Origin: Trichococcus ilyis
GTDB taxonomy: Bacteria > Bacillota > Bacilli > Lactobacillales > Aerococcaceae
Direction of reading: 5' to 3'
NCBI RefSeq assembly: GCF_900109135.1
Contig: NZ_FNYT01000002.1
Location: forward strand, 62,001-126,000
Length of the DNA: 64,000 nucleotides
Shown: positions 26,218-34,311 of the stretch, one piece after another
Numbering within the stretch: the first letter of the stretch is position 1
Layout: each line of letters opens with the position of its first letter
Translations under genes and position numbers: made by a program
Notes under the pieces: model-generated
The model's input: the letters and a program-made list of their open reading frames with translations, nothing else
Told to the model about the DNA's origin: nothing
Databases searched by the model: none

Positions 26218-27225
26218 TTATTCCGGCAGTTTGATGCTGGCTGGATCGATGCCCAGCGCTTTCGCCATTTCTTCATTTATAACCAATTGCAGTGACTCAG
26301 GGAATTGTACCGGTAATTCAGAAGGAAGTTTGCCTTCTTCAAGAATCTGCAAAGCCATTTCCCCCGTTTGACGACCCAATTCCTTAAAGTCGATTCCGTA
26401 AGTCGCCAATGCGCCAGCTTCGACCATTTCAGTCGCTCCAGGAATGACCGGGATTTTAGCTTCCATAGCGATTTGGCCGACGGTTGCCATCGTGCTGGAT
26501 AATGTGTTGTCAGTCGGGATATAGATCGCATCGACTTTTTGTACCAACGATTCCATCACTTGTTGGACATCGTTTGTTGAAGTGACCGTCATGATTTCGA
26601 CATTGACACCGGCCGCTTCCAACAATGCTTTCGCTTGCTCACTTTGGACGACTGAATTCATTTCGCTCGAGTTGAAGATGATGCCGACTGTTTCCGCAGT
26701 AGGCACAATCGACAGTAGCAATTCGATCTGTTTGTCCATCGGTGCTTGGTCGCTTGTTCCGGTGATGTTCGCTCCCGGCTCTTCCGCACTTGCCACCAAT
26801 CCGGCATCGATAGGATCGGTTACGGCAGTGAACAAGACCGCATTTTCTTTTTCTGCGTTCGCTATCGCTTGTGAAGCCGGGGTCGAGATCGATAAAATGA
26901 GATCGTTGTTGCCGGCCAAACGCTCAGCCATGCTCTGCAGGTTAGCTTGGTCGCCTTGGGCATTCTGATAATCCACAATCAGATTGTCGCCTTCAACGTA
27001 ACCGGCTTCCTCCAAAACTTCCAAAAACCCGGTGCGTGCAGCCGATAAGGATTCGTGCTCAAGGATCTGTAGAATGCCGATATGCACAGCATCCGCTGAA
27101 GCGGTTGAACTTGCTGCGGAAGAATCCGCTGCTTCTTCCGTACCGCCGGCGCATGCACCCAGCAATAAGGCAGAAGTCAGTGCCAATGTTGTCGCTACTT
27201 TCTTTTTCCAATCCATTCCAATCAT
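26218..27225 (-). CDS. TrpX/PF04392-type ABC substrate-binding lipoprotein
   Basis: A 335-residue periplasmic-binding-fold lipoprotein with a lipobox LLGAC (Cys about 25) followed by an Ala/Ser/Asp linker. The family core HIGILQILEHESLSAARTGFLEVLEEAGY (47-75) is followed by NAQGDQANLQSMAERL, the phrase VTDPIDAGLVAS and IIFNSSEMNSVVQ. This family (ABC_sub_bind, TrpX in streptococci) binds amino acids, aromatic ones in known cases. No permease or ATPase gene adjoins, so it is an orphan here. A long leader with an aromatic-rich peptide and a terminator precedes it, which supports an aromatic substrate. Confidence 0.83.
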   Translation of the reverse strand: MIGMDWKKKVATTLALTSALLLGACAGGTEEAADSSAASSTASADAVHIGILQILEHESLSAARTGFLEVLEEAGYVEGDNLIVDYQNAQGDQANLQSMAERLAGNNDLILSISTPASQAIANAEKENAVLFTAVTDPIDAGLVASAEEPGANITGTSDQAPMDKQIELLLSIVPTAETVGIIFNSSEMNSVVQSEQAKALLEAAGVNVEIMTVTSTNDVQQVMESLVQKVDAIYIPTDNTLSSTMATVGQIAMEAKIPVIPGATEMVEAGALATYGIDFKELGRQTGEMALQILEEGKLPSELPVQFPESLQLVINEEMAKALGIDPASIKLPE

Positions 27226-27295
27226 TTCGTTTCCCCCTATTTTTTGATTTTGTGCGAGAACTGCTTATGCAAGCAATCGTTTATCCCGGATATGC

Positions 27296-27331
27296 AAAAA
27301 CCCACTCAGATATGATATCCAAATGGGCTTT
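27296..27331 (-). terminator. Leader terminator before the binding-lipoprotein gene
   Basis: CCCATTTGGATAT/ATATCTGAGTGGG forms a 13-pair stem (with G-U pairs), followed by TTTTT, 71 bases before the start codon. Upstream TTTGGGCT (27359-27366) can pair with AGCCCA (27324-27329) of the 5' arm as antiterminator. CCCATAGA (27382-27389) can in turn sequester TCTATTTGGG (27361-27370). Confidence 0.7.
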
Positions 27332-27473
27332 ATCTAAGTAAGTTTATGGAAACTCAACAGCCCAAATAGATTCTTCCTTCCTCTATGGGGCCCTTCACAT
27401 CACGCAAAAACGCTTCAGCCTTCATAGATACAAACAAACTTTTTGTTCATTGTTTGCATCCATGCGGACATGT

Positions 27474-27545
27474 CTACAAACAGCATCTAAAGTAGCTAAA
27501 GTCGAAGCTGATGATTGGATTGCGTTTTTTTGTTTGCGTTTGCAT
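27474..27545 (-). CDS. Aromatic-rich leader peptide (23 residues)
   Basis: A short reading frame with ATG five bases after GAGGAG (27551-27556), ending SFDFSYFRCCL and TAG. Four of six consecutive codons are Phe or Tyr (TTC GAC TTT AGC TAC TTT). The stop codon lies in an arm (27474-27482, TGTTTGTAG) that can pair with CAAACA (27451-27456). The latter alternatively pairs with TTGTTTG (27431-27437). This is the arrangement of a leader-peptide attenuator and would sense Phe/Tyr (or a stall near the end). It is too short for ordinary gene calling. Not known to me from any described system. Confidence 0.7.
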   Translation of the reverse strand: MQTQTKKRNPIISFDFSYFRCCL

Positions 27546-27580
27546 AAATACTCCTCGCACGTCATTTATTTGTTGCTTCC

Positions 27581-27609
27581 AGTTTATAAGAATCAGATAA
27601 GGATGTCAA
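27581..27609 (-). promoter_or_regulatory. Sigma-A promoter of the binding-lipoprotein leader
   Basis: TTGACA (27604-27609), 17-base spacer, TAAACT (27581-27586) on the minus strand; about 350 bases of leader fill the 27226-27662 gap. Confidence 0.8.
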
Positions 27610-27662
27610 CGAAAAAATTAAATTCAGATGAGCGTATTCTCATTTTAAGGCGTATCGATCCG

Positions 27663-28238
27663 TCATTGAATCAGCAGCTGACGGCTGGTCGGCTTCAGCA
27701 ACTTCGAGACCAGTTTCGGATCGACCTTCTTGTCCAGATAAATGGCTTCATCTTCGGGTTCCAGTATCACCGGCATGCGATCATGAATTACGCGCATTTG
27801 ATCATTGGCGTCAGTCGTGATGATGGCAAAAGCCGTGTAAGCTGTTCCTTTCTCATCCTGATAGGTTTTCAGAATGCCTGCCATCGAAAAAATCGGGAGA
27901 TTCGCTACAGCTATTTTTCGTTTCAGCTTTTCTTCGCCGATTTTCTCCCATTCAAAAAATGCGGTAGCCGGCACAAGGCAGCGCGCAGTCCGGAACGAGT
28001 GGCTGAAGGTCGGTTTCTCGAGGATGGTTTCTGCCCGGGCATTGATCAAAGGGCGCTTCGCGAAAGGCTCCACAAATCCCCATCTGTGATGAACCAGCTC
28101 ATTTCCCGGCAAAATCAGCGGGGTACTGTTGGTGGGAAATATTTCCGGGCGCGCTTCGACAGCCTCTTCCATTTCTCCCAATAGATACCTTTCCCAAAGC
28201 TCCCTTTTTGTTGCTTCAAGCGCATATCGTCCGCACAT
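27663..28238 (-). CDS. SRAP (YedK/HMCES-type) DNA-protein crosslink peptidase
   Basis: A 191-residue SOS-response-associated peptidase. The mature N-terminus must be the catalytic Cys2 that links covalently to abasic sites in single-stranded DNA, so MCGRYAL at 28238 is chosen. An in-frame ATG one codon earlier would place Cys at position 3. Family residues follow: RPEIFPTNSTPLI, HHRWGFVEP, the INARAETI motif (Asn/Arg/Glu), CLVPATAFFEWEK (catalytic Glu) and RMPVIL (catalytic His in VIHDRMPVIL). It protects abasic sites during replication. A TTGTAT-17-TATAAT promoter precedes it; no LexA box was seen. Confidence 0.9.
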   Translation of the reverse strand: MCGRYALEATKRELWERYLLGEMEEAVEARPEIFPTNSTPLILPGNELVHHRWGFVEPFAKRPLINARAETILEKPTFSHSFRTARCLVPATAFFEWEKIGEEKLKRKIAVANLPIFSMAGILKTYQDEKGTAYTAFAIITTDANDQMRVIHDRMPVILEPEDEAIYLDKKVDPKLVSKLLKPTSRQLLIQ

Positions 28239-28275
28239 CATTCTATCCCCTTTCCGTTGGCGCTCTTTGATACCG

Positions 28276-28304
28276 ATTATAATGGAGGAAACCGCATGAT
28301 ACAA
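28276..28304 (-). promoter_or_regulatory. Sigma-A promoter of the SRAP gene
   Basis: TTGTAT (28299-28304), 17-base spacer, TATAAT (28276-28281). The -35 overlaps the T-tract of the upstream terminator. Confidence 0.65.
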
Positions 28305-28333
28305 AAAAGACGCCCCTTTCGGAACATCTTTTT
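28303..28333 (-). terminator. Terminator of the DUF554 gene
   Basis: AAAAGATGTTCC pairs with GGGGCGTCTTTT around GAAA, followed by T residues on the minus strand. Confidence 0.7.
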
Positions 28334-28340
28334 ACTGGAT

Positions 28341-29027
28341 TTAAATGAAAAATCCGAACAGAATCGGGAAAAAGACAGCGGGCGCATAGTTCATGATTTT
28401 CAGCTCCGTCAGTTTCAGCATATTCAAAGCCAACCCGACAATCAGAAGCGACCCAACGCACGTCATTTCGTTGATGACGTTATCCGTCAGAAGCGGCGCA
28501 AGAATATTCGCGAAAAGTGAAATGCCGCCTTCATAGATGAGGATCAGGCCAGCCGAAAGCAAGACCCCGATGCCTAAGCTGGATGCCATCACGATGGCTG
28601 CGATGCCGTCGATGAGGGACTTCGCGAAGAGTGTGTCATGATTTCCGGTCAACCCGCTCTGCAAAGCGCCGACGATCGCCATCGCTCCAACGCAGAACAG
28701 CAAACTTGCCGTCACAAATCCTTTCGAAACGGAAATTTCGGCATCAGGAGATGATACTTTCTGCTCGACCATATCCCCCAGCTGCTTGATTTTTTTGTCC
28801 AGATCGAACCCTTCGCCGACCAAAGTGCCGAATACCATCGACAGAATCGTGATCAGAACGTTTTCGCCTTTCAGCATGCCGCTGATGCCTATGTAAAGGA
28901 CGCAGAGCGCCAAAGCGTTCATCACGGCTTTGGCTAACCTGTCCGACAACCCTTTCTTAATAACCAATCCGATGCTGCCACCCAAAATGATGGCGGCACT
29001 GTTGACCAAACTTCCCAACAAAACCAC
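28341..29027 (-). CDS. DUF554 (YdfK-type) membrane protein
   Basis: A 228-residue integral membrane protein of the DUF554 family with six or seven hydrophobic segments. It starts VLLGSLVNSAAIILGGSIGLVIKKG and contains the conserved LVGEGFDLDKKIKQLG cytoplasmic loop and DGIAAIVMASSLGIGV. Family function is unknown; a transport role is only a guess. The start is GTG at 29027, five bases after GGAGGGG. Upstream in-frame codons lack an RBS. Confidence 0.82.
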   Translation of the reverse strand: MVLLGSLVNSAAIILGGSIGLVIKKGLSDRLAKAVMNALALCVLYIGISGMLKGENVLITILSMVFGTLVGEGFDLDKKIKQLGDMVEQKVSSPDAEISVSKGFVTASLLFCVGAMAIVGALQSGLTGNHDTLFAKSLIDGIAAIVMASSLGIGVLLSAGLILIYEGGISLFANILAPLLTDNVINEMTCVGSLLIVGLALNMLKLTELKIMNYAPAVFFPILFGFFI

Positions 29028-29167
29028 TTTATCCCCTCCGACTGCTTTTTGCATGTATATCGCTTACTTGATTCCCATTTTTTGCTGCATACTCAGTACG
29101 TTTCAGTATAGACGCTCACTTTCAGAAAATCAATGGACGAAAGATGAAGGAAACATTTCCCCGAAAA

Positions 29168-29203
29168 CACGAAAAGACCGCCATGCTTGCAGGGCGATCT
29201 TTC
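29168..29203 (-). terminator. Terminator of the FMN reductase gene
   Basis: AAAGATCGCC/GGCGGTCTTTT hairpin, ending about 20 bases past the stop. Confidence 0.75.
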
Positions 29204-29222
29204 CTTATCATTCTATGTTTTA

Positions 29223-29780
29223 TTAACGGATTGTCTTCAGGGCTCCGGACCATTTGATCAATTCATCCAGCATCGCAGTCGCATTGCTTGCATGGTAATC
29301 ATTCGGCACAAAATTGCTCATGTTCTCGAAATCAGTCATCAATGAGAAGTTCACGGTTGTGTGCACTGTCGCTACGCTCAGCTCGCCAAGGATGACACGC
29401 ATATTTTCGTGCGCACGCGCCCCGCCCAAGCTTCCGTAGCCTACAAATCCGGCTGCTTTATCGGCAACTTCGGGTTTCAGGAAATCCAAGGCATTTTTCA
29501 AAGCGCCACCGACGGCATGGTTGTATTCCGGTGTCACAAAAATATAACCGTCGAAGGAAGCCATTTTTTCCGACCAAGCTTGGATCGCCGCTCCGGCTGC
29601 TGCTTGACGGTCTTCCGGCAATTTGGCTCCCAATAGAGGCAAGTCATAATTTGCCAATGGTACGATTTCGTATTCGATGCCGCCGTCATTGCGTTTTACG
29701 GCAAAATCATGCATCCATTCCGATACCGCTGCTGAGTTTCTTCCTTCACGTACGCTTCCTGAGATAATTCCGATTTTCAT
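29223..29780 (-). CDS. NAD(P)H-dependent FMN reductase
   Basis: A 185-residue flavodoxin-like reductase (FMN_red family). The phosphate-binding loop is GSVREGRNS (8-16), and PEYNHAVGGALKNALDFL (about 83-100) and GYGSLGGARAHENMR are the family hallmarks. It reduces FMN, quinones or azo/chromate-type acceptors. Two starts are possible. The ATG at 29780 has AGGGG and gives the usual length. A TTG at 29876 behind GGGGG would add 32 residues (MENTSIISRVGNALFGSK). I prefer the shorter form but the extension could be real. A promoter lies at 29953-29981. Confidence 0.85.
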   Translation of the reverse strand: MKIGIISGSVREGRNSAAVSEWMHDFAVKRNDGGIEYEIVPLANYDLPLLGAKLPEDRQAAAGAAIQAWSEKMASFDGYIFVTPEYNHAVGGALKNALDFLKPEVADKAAGFVGYGSLGGARAHENMRVILGELSVATVHTTVNFSLMTDFENMSNFVPNDYHASNATAMLDELIKWSGALKTIR

Positions 29781-29952
29781 AGTTGTATTCCCCTTTTCGT
29801 CTATTGTTTTTACTTCTGTATTTTTACTTCCAAACAAAGCATTACCAACCCGAGATATTATCGATGTATTTTCCAATTATTTTCCCCCATAGCACTAGTG
29901 TTTTATTGAAGGAGGCCCCTCCATCTCACTTACATTTCGTAAGCTTGATATC

Positions 29953-29981
29953 ATTATGCCACATCCCGGAATGTATTTCAA
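29953..29981 (-). promoter_or_regulatory. Promoter of the FMN reductase gene with internal dyad
   Basis: TTGAAA (29976-29981), 17-base spacer, CATAAT (29953-29958). The spacer holds the near-palindrome ACATTCCGGGATGT, a possible operator. Confidence 0.6.
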
Positions 29982-30011
29982 GTTATATATTCACGAATTC
30001 GAGATAATTTC

Positions 30012-30053
30012 CAAAAAAAACATCCAATCCCGTCACATGGCGGTTTTGGATGC
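30012..30053 (-). terminator. Terminator of birA-bioY
   Basis: GCATCCAAAACCG pairs with CGGGATTGGATG, followed by eight T on the minus strand. Confidence 0.8.
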
Positions 30054-30087
30054 TCTTTGAAACATTTATTTTTTCGAAAAATCTAAA

Positions 30088-30615
30088 TCAATGTTGGAAT
30101 GCGCGGACACGACCTTTTAGGCGGTCTGCAAGGATCACTGCCAACAACCCTTTTGCGATATCCCCGGGGATGAACAGCAGCATGCCCATTTCGAAGATTT
30201 CTTTCACACCGAACGAGTTTCCCATGAAACCGTTCAATATCATCGCCAGATAAGGCAAGCCGATCGCATACATCACGATCGTTCCGGCAATGGCAGCCGC
30301 GCCGTAAGAGCGCAAATTGCCGTCTTTCTTGTGGACAAGATAGGAAATCAATGTGGCAGCGGCAATGAAGCCGAAGACGAAGCCAAAACTAGGGCTCAAG
30401 AAAGATTGGAAGCCGCCCAGTAATACTTTCATGATCAGATGCAACGTTTGCGCCATAAAGGCAGCTCGCGGGCGCAGGAAAAAGCCGGTCAGCAAAACCA
30501 ACAATGTCTGCAATGTGATCGGAACAGGCCCTACCGGTATGCTGATGAAGTAACTGACGAACGTTAAAGCTGCAAAGATGCTGATTTGGGTCAAATCTCT
30601 TGTTGATAATTTCAT
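30088..30615 (-). CDS. bioY: BioY biotin transporter S-component
   Basis: A 175-residue membrane protein with six predicted helices; it is the biotin-specific S component of an ECF transporter. The family motifs VGPVPITLQTLLVLLTGFFLRPR (29-51) and GGFQSFLSPSFGFVFGFIAAA are present. The EcfAAT module is elsewhere. The ATG at 30615 follows GAAGG and lies one base after the birA stop, so biotin uptake and biotin ligation/repression are co-expressed. Confidence 0.92.
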   Translation of the reverse strand: MKLSTRDLTQISIFAALTFVSYFISIPVGPVPITLQTLLVLLTGFFLRPRAAFMAQTLHLIMKVLLGGFQSFLSPSFGFVFGFIAAATLISYLVHKKDGNLRSYGAAAIAGTIVMYAIGLPYLAMILNGFMGNSFGVKEIFEMGMLLFIPGDIAKGLLAVILADRLKGRVRAFQH

Positions 30616-30616
30616 A

Positions 30617-31609
30617 TTATTTTCCTTCTCTCTTTTTGATTCTGATGCTGATTTCTCCATAAGTCAGGGTTTTTGTTTCTCCATTCGGCAAAGCTACTAT
30701 GAGTCCGCCGTCGTTGTCGATCGCGATTGCTTTGGCTTCGATCGTTTCGCTTCCTTGCGGGAAAGTGACTTGTTCGCCCAGGACGAAACAGCGTTTGCGG
30801 TACTCTTCCAGGTAGGAACGGGAGGCCAAGTCCGGGTAAAGGGCATAAAAATGATTGAGTATTTCGGCAGCCATTTGGTTCCTTGTCACAGTGACGTTTT
30901 TTGAATCGAACAAAGTGCCGGCAATCGACTGGAGCTCATCCGGAAAATCCTTTTCGGGCACCCGGAAATTCAAGCCGATTCCCAGAATGATCGTTCCGAT
31001 CGTCCGCGATTCCATGTCCATGATCCCTTCAGTGAGGATGCCGCAGACTTTCCTGCCATCCAGGAAGATGTCATTCACCCACTTGATCTGCGGTTCCTTT
31101 CCGGTCAGTGTTTCGATTGCCTGGCAGACGGCGACAGCGGCAGCAGTCGTGATCAAGGTAGCATTGTCCATATCAGCAGCCGGCCTTAACACCAAACTCA
31201 TGTACAGGCCCGATTCGCTCGGCGAGTAAAACGTTCTGCCTAAACGCCCTCTTCCCTTTGTCTGTTCTTCCGACAAAATGACGCCTTCGAAGCTTGGCTC
31301 TTCATTGACGATCCGTTTGGCCTCCAGGTTGGTCGAATCGATCGTTTTGTGCGTGAGGATCCGGTGATTTTTCAGCGCTTCCGACAGCAGCGGCACAATG
31401 GCTGCTTCCGACAGCAAATCAGTTTCGACCGACAGCTGGTACCCTTTATTCGTTGTTGCTTCTATTTGATAGCCTTCTTTTTTCAGACCATTGATGGCTT
31501 TCCATACGGATGTTCTCGATACTTCCAGTTTATCAGCCAAATCTTGGCCGGATATGCTTTCGCCCTTATGCTGCTCAAGATATTGCAGTACTTTCTCCTT
31601 TGTAGACAT
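30617..31609 (-). CDS. birA: Bifunctional biotin ligase / biotin repressor BirA
   Basis: A 330-residue protein. The N-terminal winged helix (SISGQDLADKLEVSRTSVWKAINGLKKEGY, 16-45) is followed by the biotin-protein ligase domain. That domain has STNLEAKR, the adenylate-binding GRGRLGRTFYSP (about 122-133), KWVNDIFLDGRKVCGILTE (about 187-205, catalytic Lys) and a C-terminal SH3-like domain. It biotinylates acetyl-CoA or pyruvate carboxylase and represses biotin genes. The ATG at 31609 follows GGAGG by six bases. The longer frame upstream runs into the leader hairpin. Confidence 0.93.
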   Translation of the reverse strand: MSTKEKVLQYLEQHKGESISGQDLADKLEVSRTSVWKAINGLKKEGYQIEATTNKGYQLSVETDLLSEAAIVPLLSEALKNHRILTHKTIDSTNLEAKRIVNEEPSFEGVILSEEQTKGRGRLGRTFYSPSESGLYMSLVLRPAADMDNATLITTAAAVAVCQAIETLTGKEPQIKWVNDIFLDGRKVCGILTEGIMDMESRTIGTIILGIGLNFRVPEKDFPDELQSIAGTLFDSKNVTVTRNQMAAEILNHFYALYPDLASRSYLEEYRKRCFVLGEQVTFPQGSETIEAKAIAIDNDGGLIVALPNGETKTLTYGEISIRIKKREGK

Positions 31610-31631
31610 CCCTGACCTCCGTTCTTTTCTA

Positions 31632-31664
31632 TAAAAAAACCACCGCTTGAACCGAAGCGATGGT
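31632..31664 (-). terminator. Hairpin terminator between promoter and birA
   Basis: ACCATCGCTT/AAGCGGTGGT stem (10 pairs) followed by TTTTTTT on the minus strand. It starts only about ten bases after the predicted birA transcription start and may also end the upstream aminotransferase transcript. Confidence 0.7.
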
Positions 31665-31679
31665 CTCAATGCTGTATTC

Positions 31680-31708
31680 AGTTTAAACGCTGGGCCGCCC
31701 TTTGTCAA
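31680..31708 (-). promoter_or_regulatory. Sigma-A promoter of birA-bioY
   Basis: TTGACA (31703-31708), 17-base spacer, TAAACT (31680-31685). Confidence 0.75.
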
Positions 31709-31740
31709 CCCGTTCATAAAAAAGGGGTAACAATGTTTTT

Positions 31741-32571
31741 TTAGTGTTTCTTTTCTTCTTTATATATCCTGACCATCTCGGCATAATCCGCCATGATAGC
31801 CTGCACAATCGGATTTTCCAGCGTCGGAATCAGGTGATCTCCGATTTTCGCTATCGGCAGCACATTATTGCCGGTTCCGGAAACGAAGGCTCCTTCCGCT
31901 TCCTTGATCCACTCGACCGGGATGGCCGTCTCATTGATCGGTATCTGCCGTTTTTCGCAGATTTCGAACACTTTTTTGCGGACGATGCCTAACAATACGG
32001 CTTTTGCCGGAGGGGTGTACAATTCTTTTCCCTTCACAAAAAAGACATTCGTGCGGCTGCCTTCGGTAATCTCCTCGTTCCCATCCACAAGCAGCAGTTC
32101 GTAGACCCCTTTATCGGCTCGTTCCTGCAGTACCGCATTCTGATAATCCGACCGGACAAGTTTGATGTTCGGATCCAGCCTTTCGATATGGAATAGGCTC
32201 GTCGCGATTCCCTCTTCATAGTAGTTTTTCGGTGGATAGATGCTTTGGGTGAAGAAAATCCATAATACGCTTTCGCCTTTTGCTGTTTTCCCAAGTATGA
32301 ACTTAAGATTCTGTTCGCCAACTTGATTGGCGGCGATCAGGCGATAGACGCGTTCGGCAATCGATTCGGCTGTAGCCGGCAACGGCTGATTCAGGTAAGC
32401 CGCGGACCGGAAAAATCGATCCAAATGATCCTCCAAAAACACAGCGATCCCGTCCTGGACACGAATGAGTTCATATACGGTCCGACCTTCAAATTCCGGA
32501 TAGCTTCCGCCATCCTCGTTTTTGACAAGGTCATCATTCAACAAGTAATAAGGTCCTTCCACTTTCTCCAT
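31741..32571 (-). CDS. Class IV PLP aminotransferase / aminodeoxychorismate-lyase-like
   Basis: A 276-residue fold-type IV PLP enzyme. EGRTVYELIRVQDGIAVFLEDHLDRF (28-53) is the usual N-terminal strand and helix. The PLP Lys is expected in PNIKLVRSDYQNAVLQ, followed by ELLLVDGNEEITEGSRTNVFFV (PLP-phosphate contact) and AFVSGTGNNVLPI. The group includes D-amino-acid aminotransferase, IlvE and PabC. Residues do not settle which. PabC-like (folate precursor) or D-Ala transaminase are both possible. Single gene with a start behind AGGGGAGG. Confidence 0.78.
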   Translation of the reverse strand: MEKVEGPYYLLNDDLVKNEDGGSYPEFEGRTVYELIRVQDGIAVFLEDHLDRFFRSAAYLNQPLPATAESIAERVYRLIAANQVGEQNLKFILGKTAKGESVLWIFFTQSIYPPKNYYEEGIATSLFHIERLDPNIKLVRSDYQNAVLQERADKGVYELLLVDGNEEITEGSRTNVFFVKGKELYTPPAKAVLLGIVRKKVFEICEKRQIPINETAIPVEWIKEAEGAFVSGTGNNVLPIAKIGDHLIPTLENPIVQAIMADYAEMVRIYKEEKKH

Positions 32572-32813
32572 ATTCGTCGCCCCTCCCCTTTCTTATATCC
32601 CCTATTCTACTCCGGAATCAAAAAAAGTACACGCCAATTCGCAAAACAGTGCATGTGACAATGAAATGACAAATATTTTAAAAAAACCGTAAAAGTGAAA
32701 AAAACGGAAAAAAACACAACGAGTCCCTTCCTTTTTTTCAGCGGCGGGTGTATAGTATGGGCATCATGAAAAATACAAACCAAACTACTATTATAAAGGA
32801 TGATCGAATAAGC

Positions 32814-33344
32814 ATGCAGATGCCACTATCCCATTGGAAAAATGATGCTGAATATGTTGCTTTGGTCGAAGATCTCATCTATCACGAAGAATTGTTGCAC
32901 ATGGAGACCATTACCCATCACCACTTCACCAATCGTTTGGAACATTCGATCCGCGTATCCTACAAGAGTTTTCAGATCGCCAAAAAATGGAATCTGGATG
33001 CCCGTTCCACTGCCCGCGCAGGTCTGTTGCACGACTTCTTCCATGAAGACCGCGATGCCGTTGCGCAGCTGAATATCGGTTCCCATGCGGATGCCCATCC
33101 CAAAATCGCTTGCGAAAATGCTTGCCGCATCACTGAAATCAGCGAACTGGAACGCGATATCATCCTGAAGCATATGTTTTTGGTGAGCCGTTGCGGCCTG
33201 CCGCGCTACAAAGAAAGTTTTGTCGTGACTTATGTGGACAAGTACGTCGCAATCAGGGAAGTCGTCGAGCCGATCAAGGAGATCGCAGGCTCCCGCCTCC
33301 GCAATCTGGTATCCAAATTAAGTCCTGTCAACGTCAACATCTAA
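32814..33344 (+). CDS. HD-domain phosphohydrolase
   Basis: An HD-superfamily protein (176 residues from this start). It has HFTNRLEHSIRVS (first His, about 43-47), LLHDFFHED (the HD pair, about 71-76) and later metal/substrate residues HADAHP and LERDIILKHMF. Such proteins are metal-dependent phosphohydrolases on nucleotides. The substrate here is unknown. The start is uncertain: this ATG has AAAGGA 13 bases upstream, while in-frame ATGs at 32748 and 32766 lack a clear RBS and lie at or near a TATAGT -10. A good terminator follows. Confidence 0.75.
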   Translation: MQMPLSHWKNDAEYVALVEDLIYHEELLHMETITHHHFTNRLEHSIRVSYKSFQIAKKWNLDARSTARAGLLHDFFHEDRDAVAQLNIGSHADAHPKIACENACRITEISELERDIILKHMFLVSRCGLPRYKESFVVTYVDKYVAIREVVEPIKEIAGSRLRNLVSKLSPVNVNI

Positions 33345-33363
33345 TCGAAAAACGATTCCCAAC

Positions 33364-33413
33364 AGACAAGAGCAAATCCCGGTAAAAATCGGATTTGCTC
33401 TTGTCTTATTTTT
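33364..33413 (+). terminator. Terminator of the HD-domain gene
   Basis: AGACAAGAGCAAATCC/GGATTTGCTCTTGTCT perfect stem with a TATTTTT tail. Confidence 0.9.
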
Positions 33414-33414
33414 G

Positions 33415-33450
33415 TGCAAAAAAAGCTGACCCATTGCGGAGTCAGCTTTT
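33415..33450 (-). terminator. Terminator of the LysM hydrolase gene
   Basis: AAAAGCTGAC/GTCAGCTTTT stem with TTTTTTT on the minus strand. Confidence 0.85.
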
Positions 33451-33468
33451 CTGCAAAATCTATATGGT

Positions 33469-34311
33469 TTAGAAGAATACGTTCGTTACGCCATCGCCTG
33501 AAGCGCGGAAGCTTTGTGCGGATGTTGTGCGGTTTCCGTTCAACACTTCGTTTACTGCTTGGATCGTTTCAGCTGATGGTACTTGTGCTGCTGCTGATCC
33601 GTTAGAAACTACTGAGAATTGACCTGATGCGTACAATACAGCATCGATCGTTGTTCCGCCCCAGATTCCTGAATCCACGCGGTTCATGATAACGGAAGCA
33701 ACGTTCATTTTTTCTTGGTAGCTTGGGCCTGCTTCGGCTTGGACTACTTGATACAGGAAGTAGCTCGCTTGGTAAGTCGTTGCTGACGCTTGTGCCACCG
33801 GAGCCGGCTCCACATATGTTTCTTCGGCTGGTGCCGCTACTGGTTCTGCAACTGGTTCTGCAACTGGTTCTGCAACTGGTGCAGCTGCTTGAACTTCTTC
33901 AACAACTTCAAGCGGCGTTTCGACTTCAACAACTTCTTCGGAGCTGACATCGTAGCTCTTCACTTCTGCGTCTTGTTCAACAGTCACGATGTTGTGGTCC
34001 GCTGACAATACGATTGAATTGCCGGCAATGATCATGTCCGCATTTCCGATGCTGTTGACTTCCACTAATGCATTCACGGAAACGTCAGTCGCCAATGCGA
34101 TTGCTGATAAAGTATCGCCCCATTGGAAAGTGTATTTGCTGCCGCTCTCCAAGTTTTGGATATCCGCTTTGATTTGATCTGCTGTACGTGCTGTCCAAGT
34201 GGATGAAGTATATTCTGTTGCGATTGCTTGTGTAGGATTTGCTGTTGCCATAAAACCGATGGCTGCTATAGTTGCGCTCGTTACGAATAATCTAGATTTG
34301 AAGTTTTTCAT
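33469..34311 (-). CDS. Secreted LysM / SleB-like cell wall hydrolase
   Basis: A 280-residue exported protein with a signal peptide at 1-29 (LFVTSATIAAIGFMATANPTQA). A LysM domain lies at about 55-105 (YTFQWGDTLSAIALATDVSVNALVEVN), peptidoglycan-binding. It is followed by an acidic linker with a PVAE tandem repeat (DNA 33843-33890). The C-terminal Hydrolase_2/SleB-type domain starts LYQVVQAEAGPSYQEKMNVASVIMNRV and includes ASGQFSVVSNGSA. It likely cleaves peptidoglycan. The ATG at 34311 gives a proper signal peptide. The 450-base upstream gap holds a perfect 20-bp palindrome. Confidence 0.83.
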   Translation of the reverse strand: MKNFKSRLFVTSATIAAIGFMATANPTQAIATEYTSSTWTARTADQIKADIQNLESGSKYTFQWGDTLSAIALATDVSVNALVEVNSIGNADMIIAGNSIVLSADHNIVTVEQDAEVKSYDVSSEEVVEVETPLEVVEEVQAAAPVAEPVAEPVAEPVAAPAEETYVEPAPVAQASATTYQASYFLYQVVQAEAGPSYQEKMNVASVIMNRVDSGIWGGTTIDAVLYASGQFSVVSNGSAAAQVPSAETIQAVNEVLNGNRTTSAQSFRASGDGVTNVFF

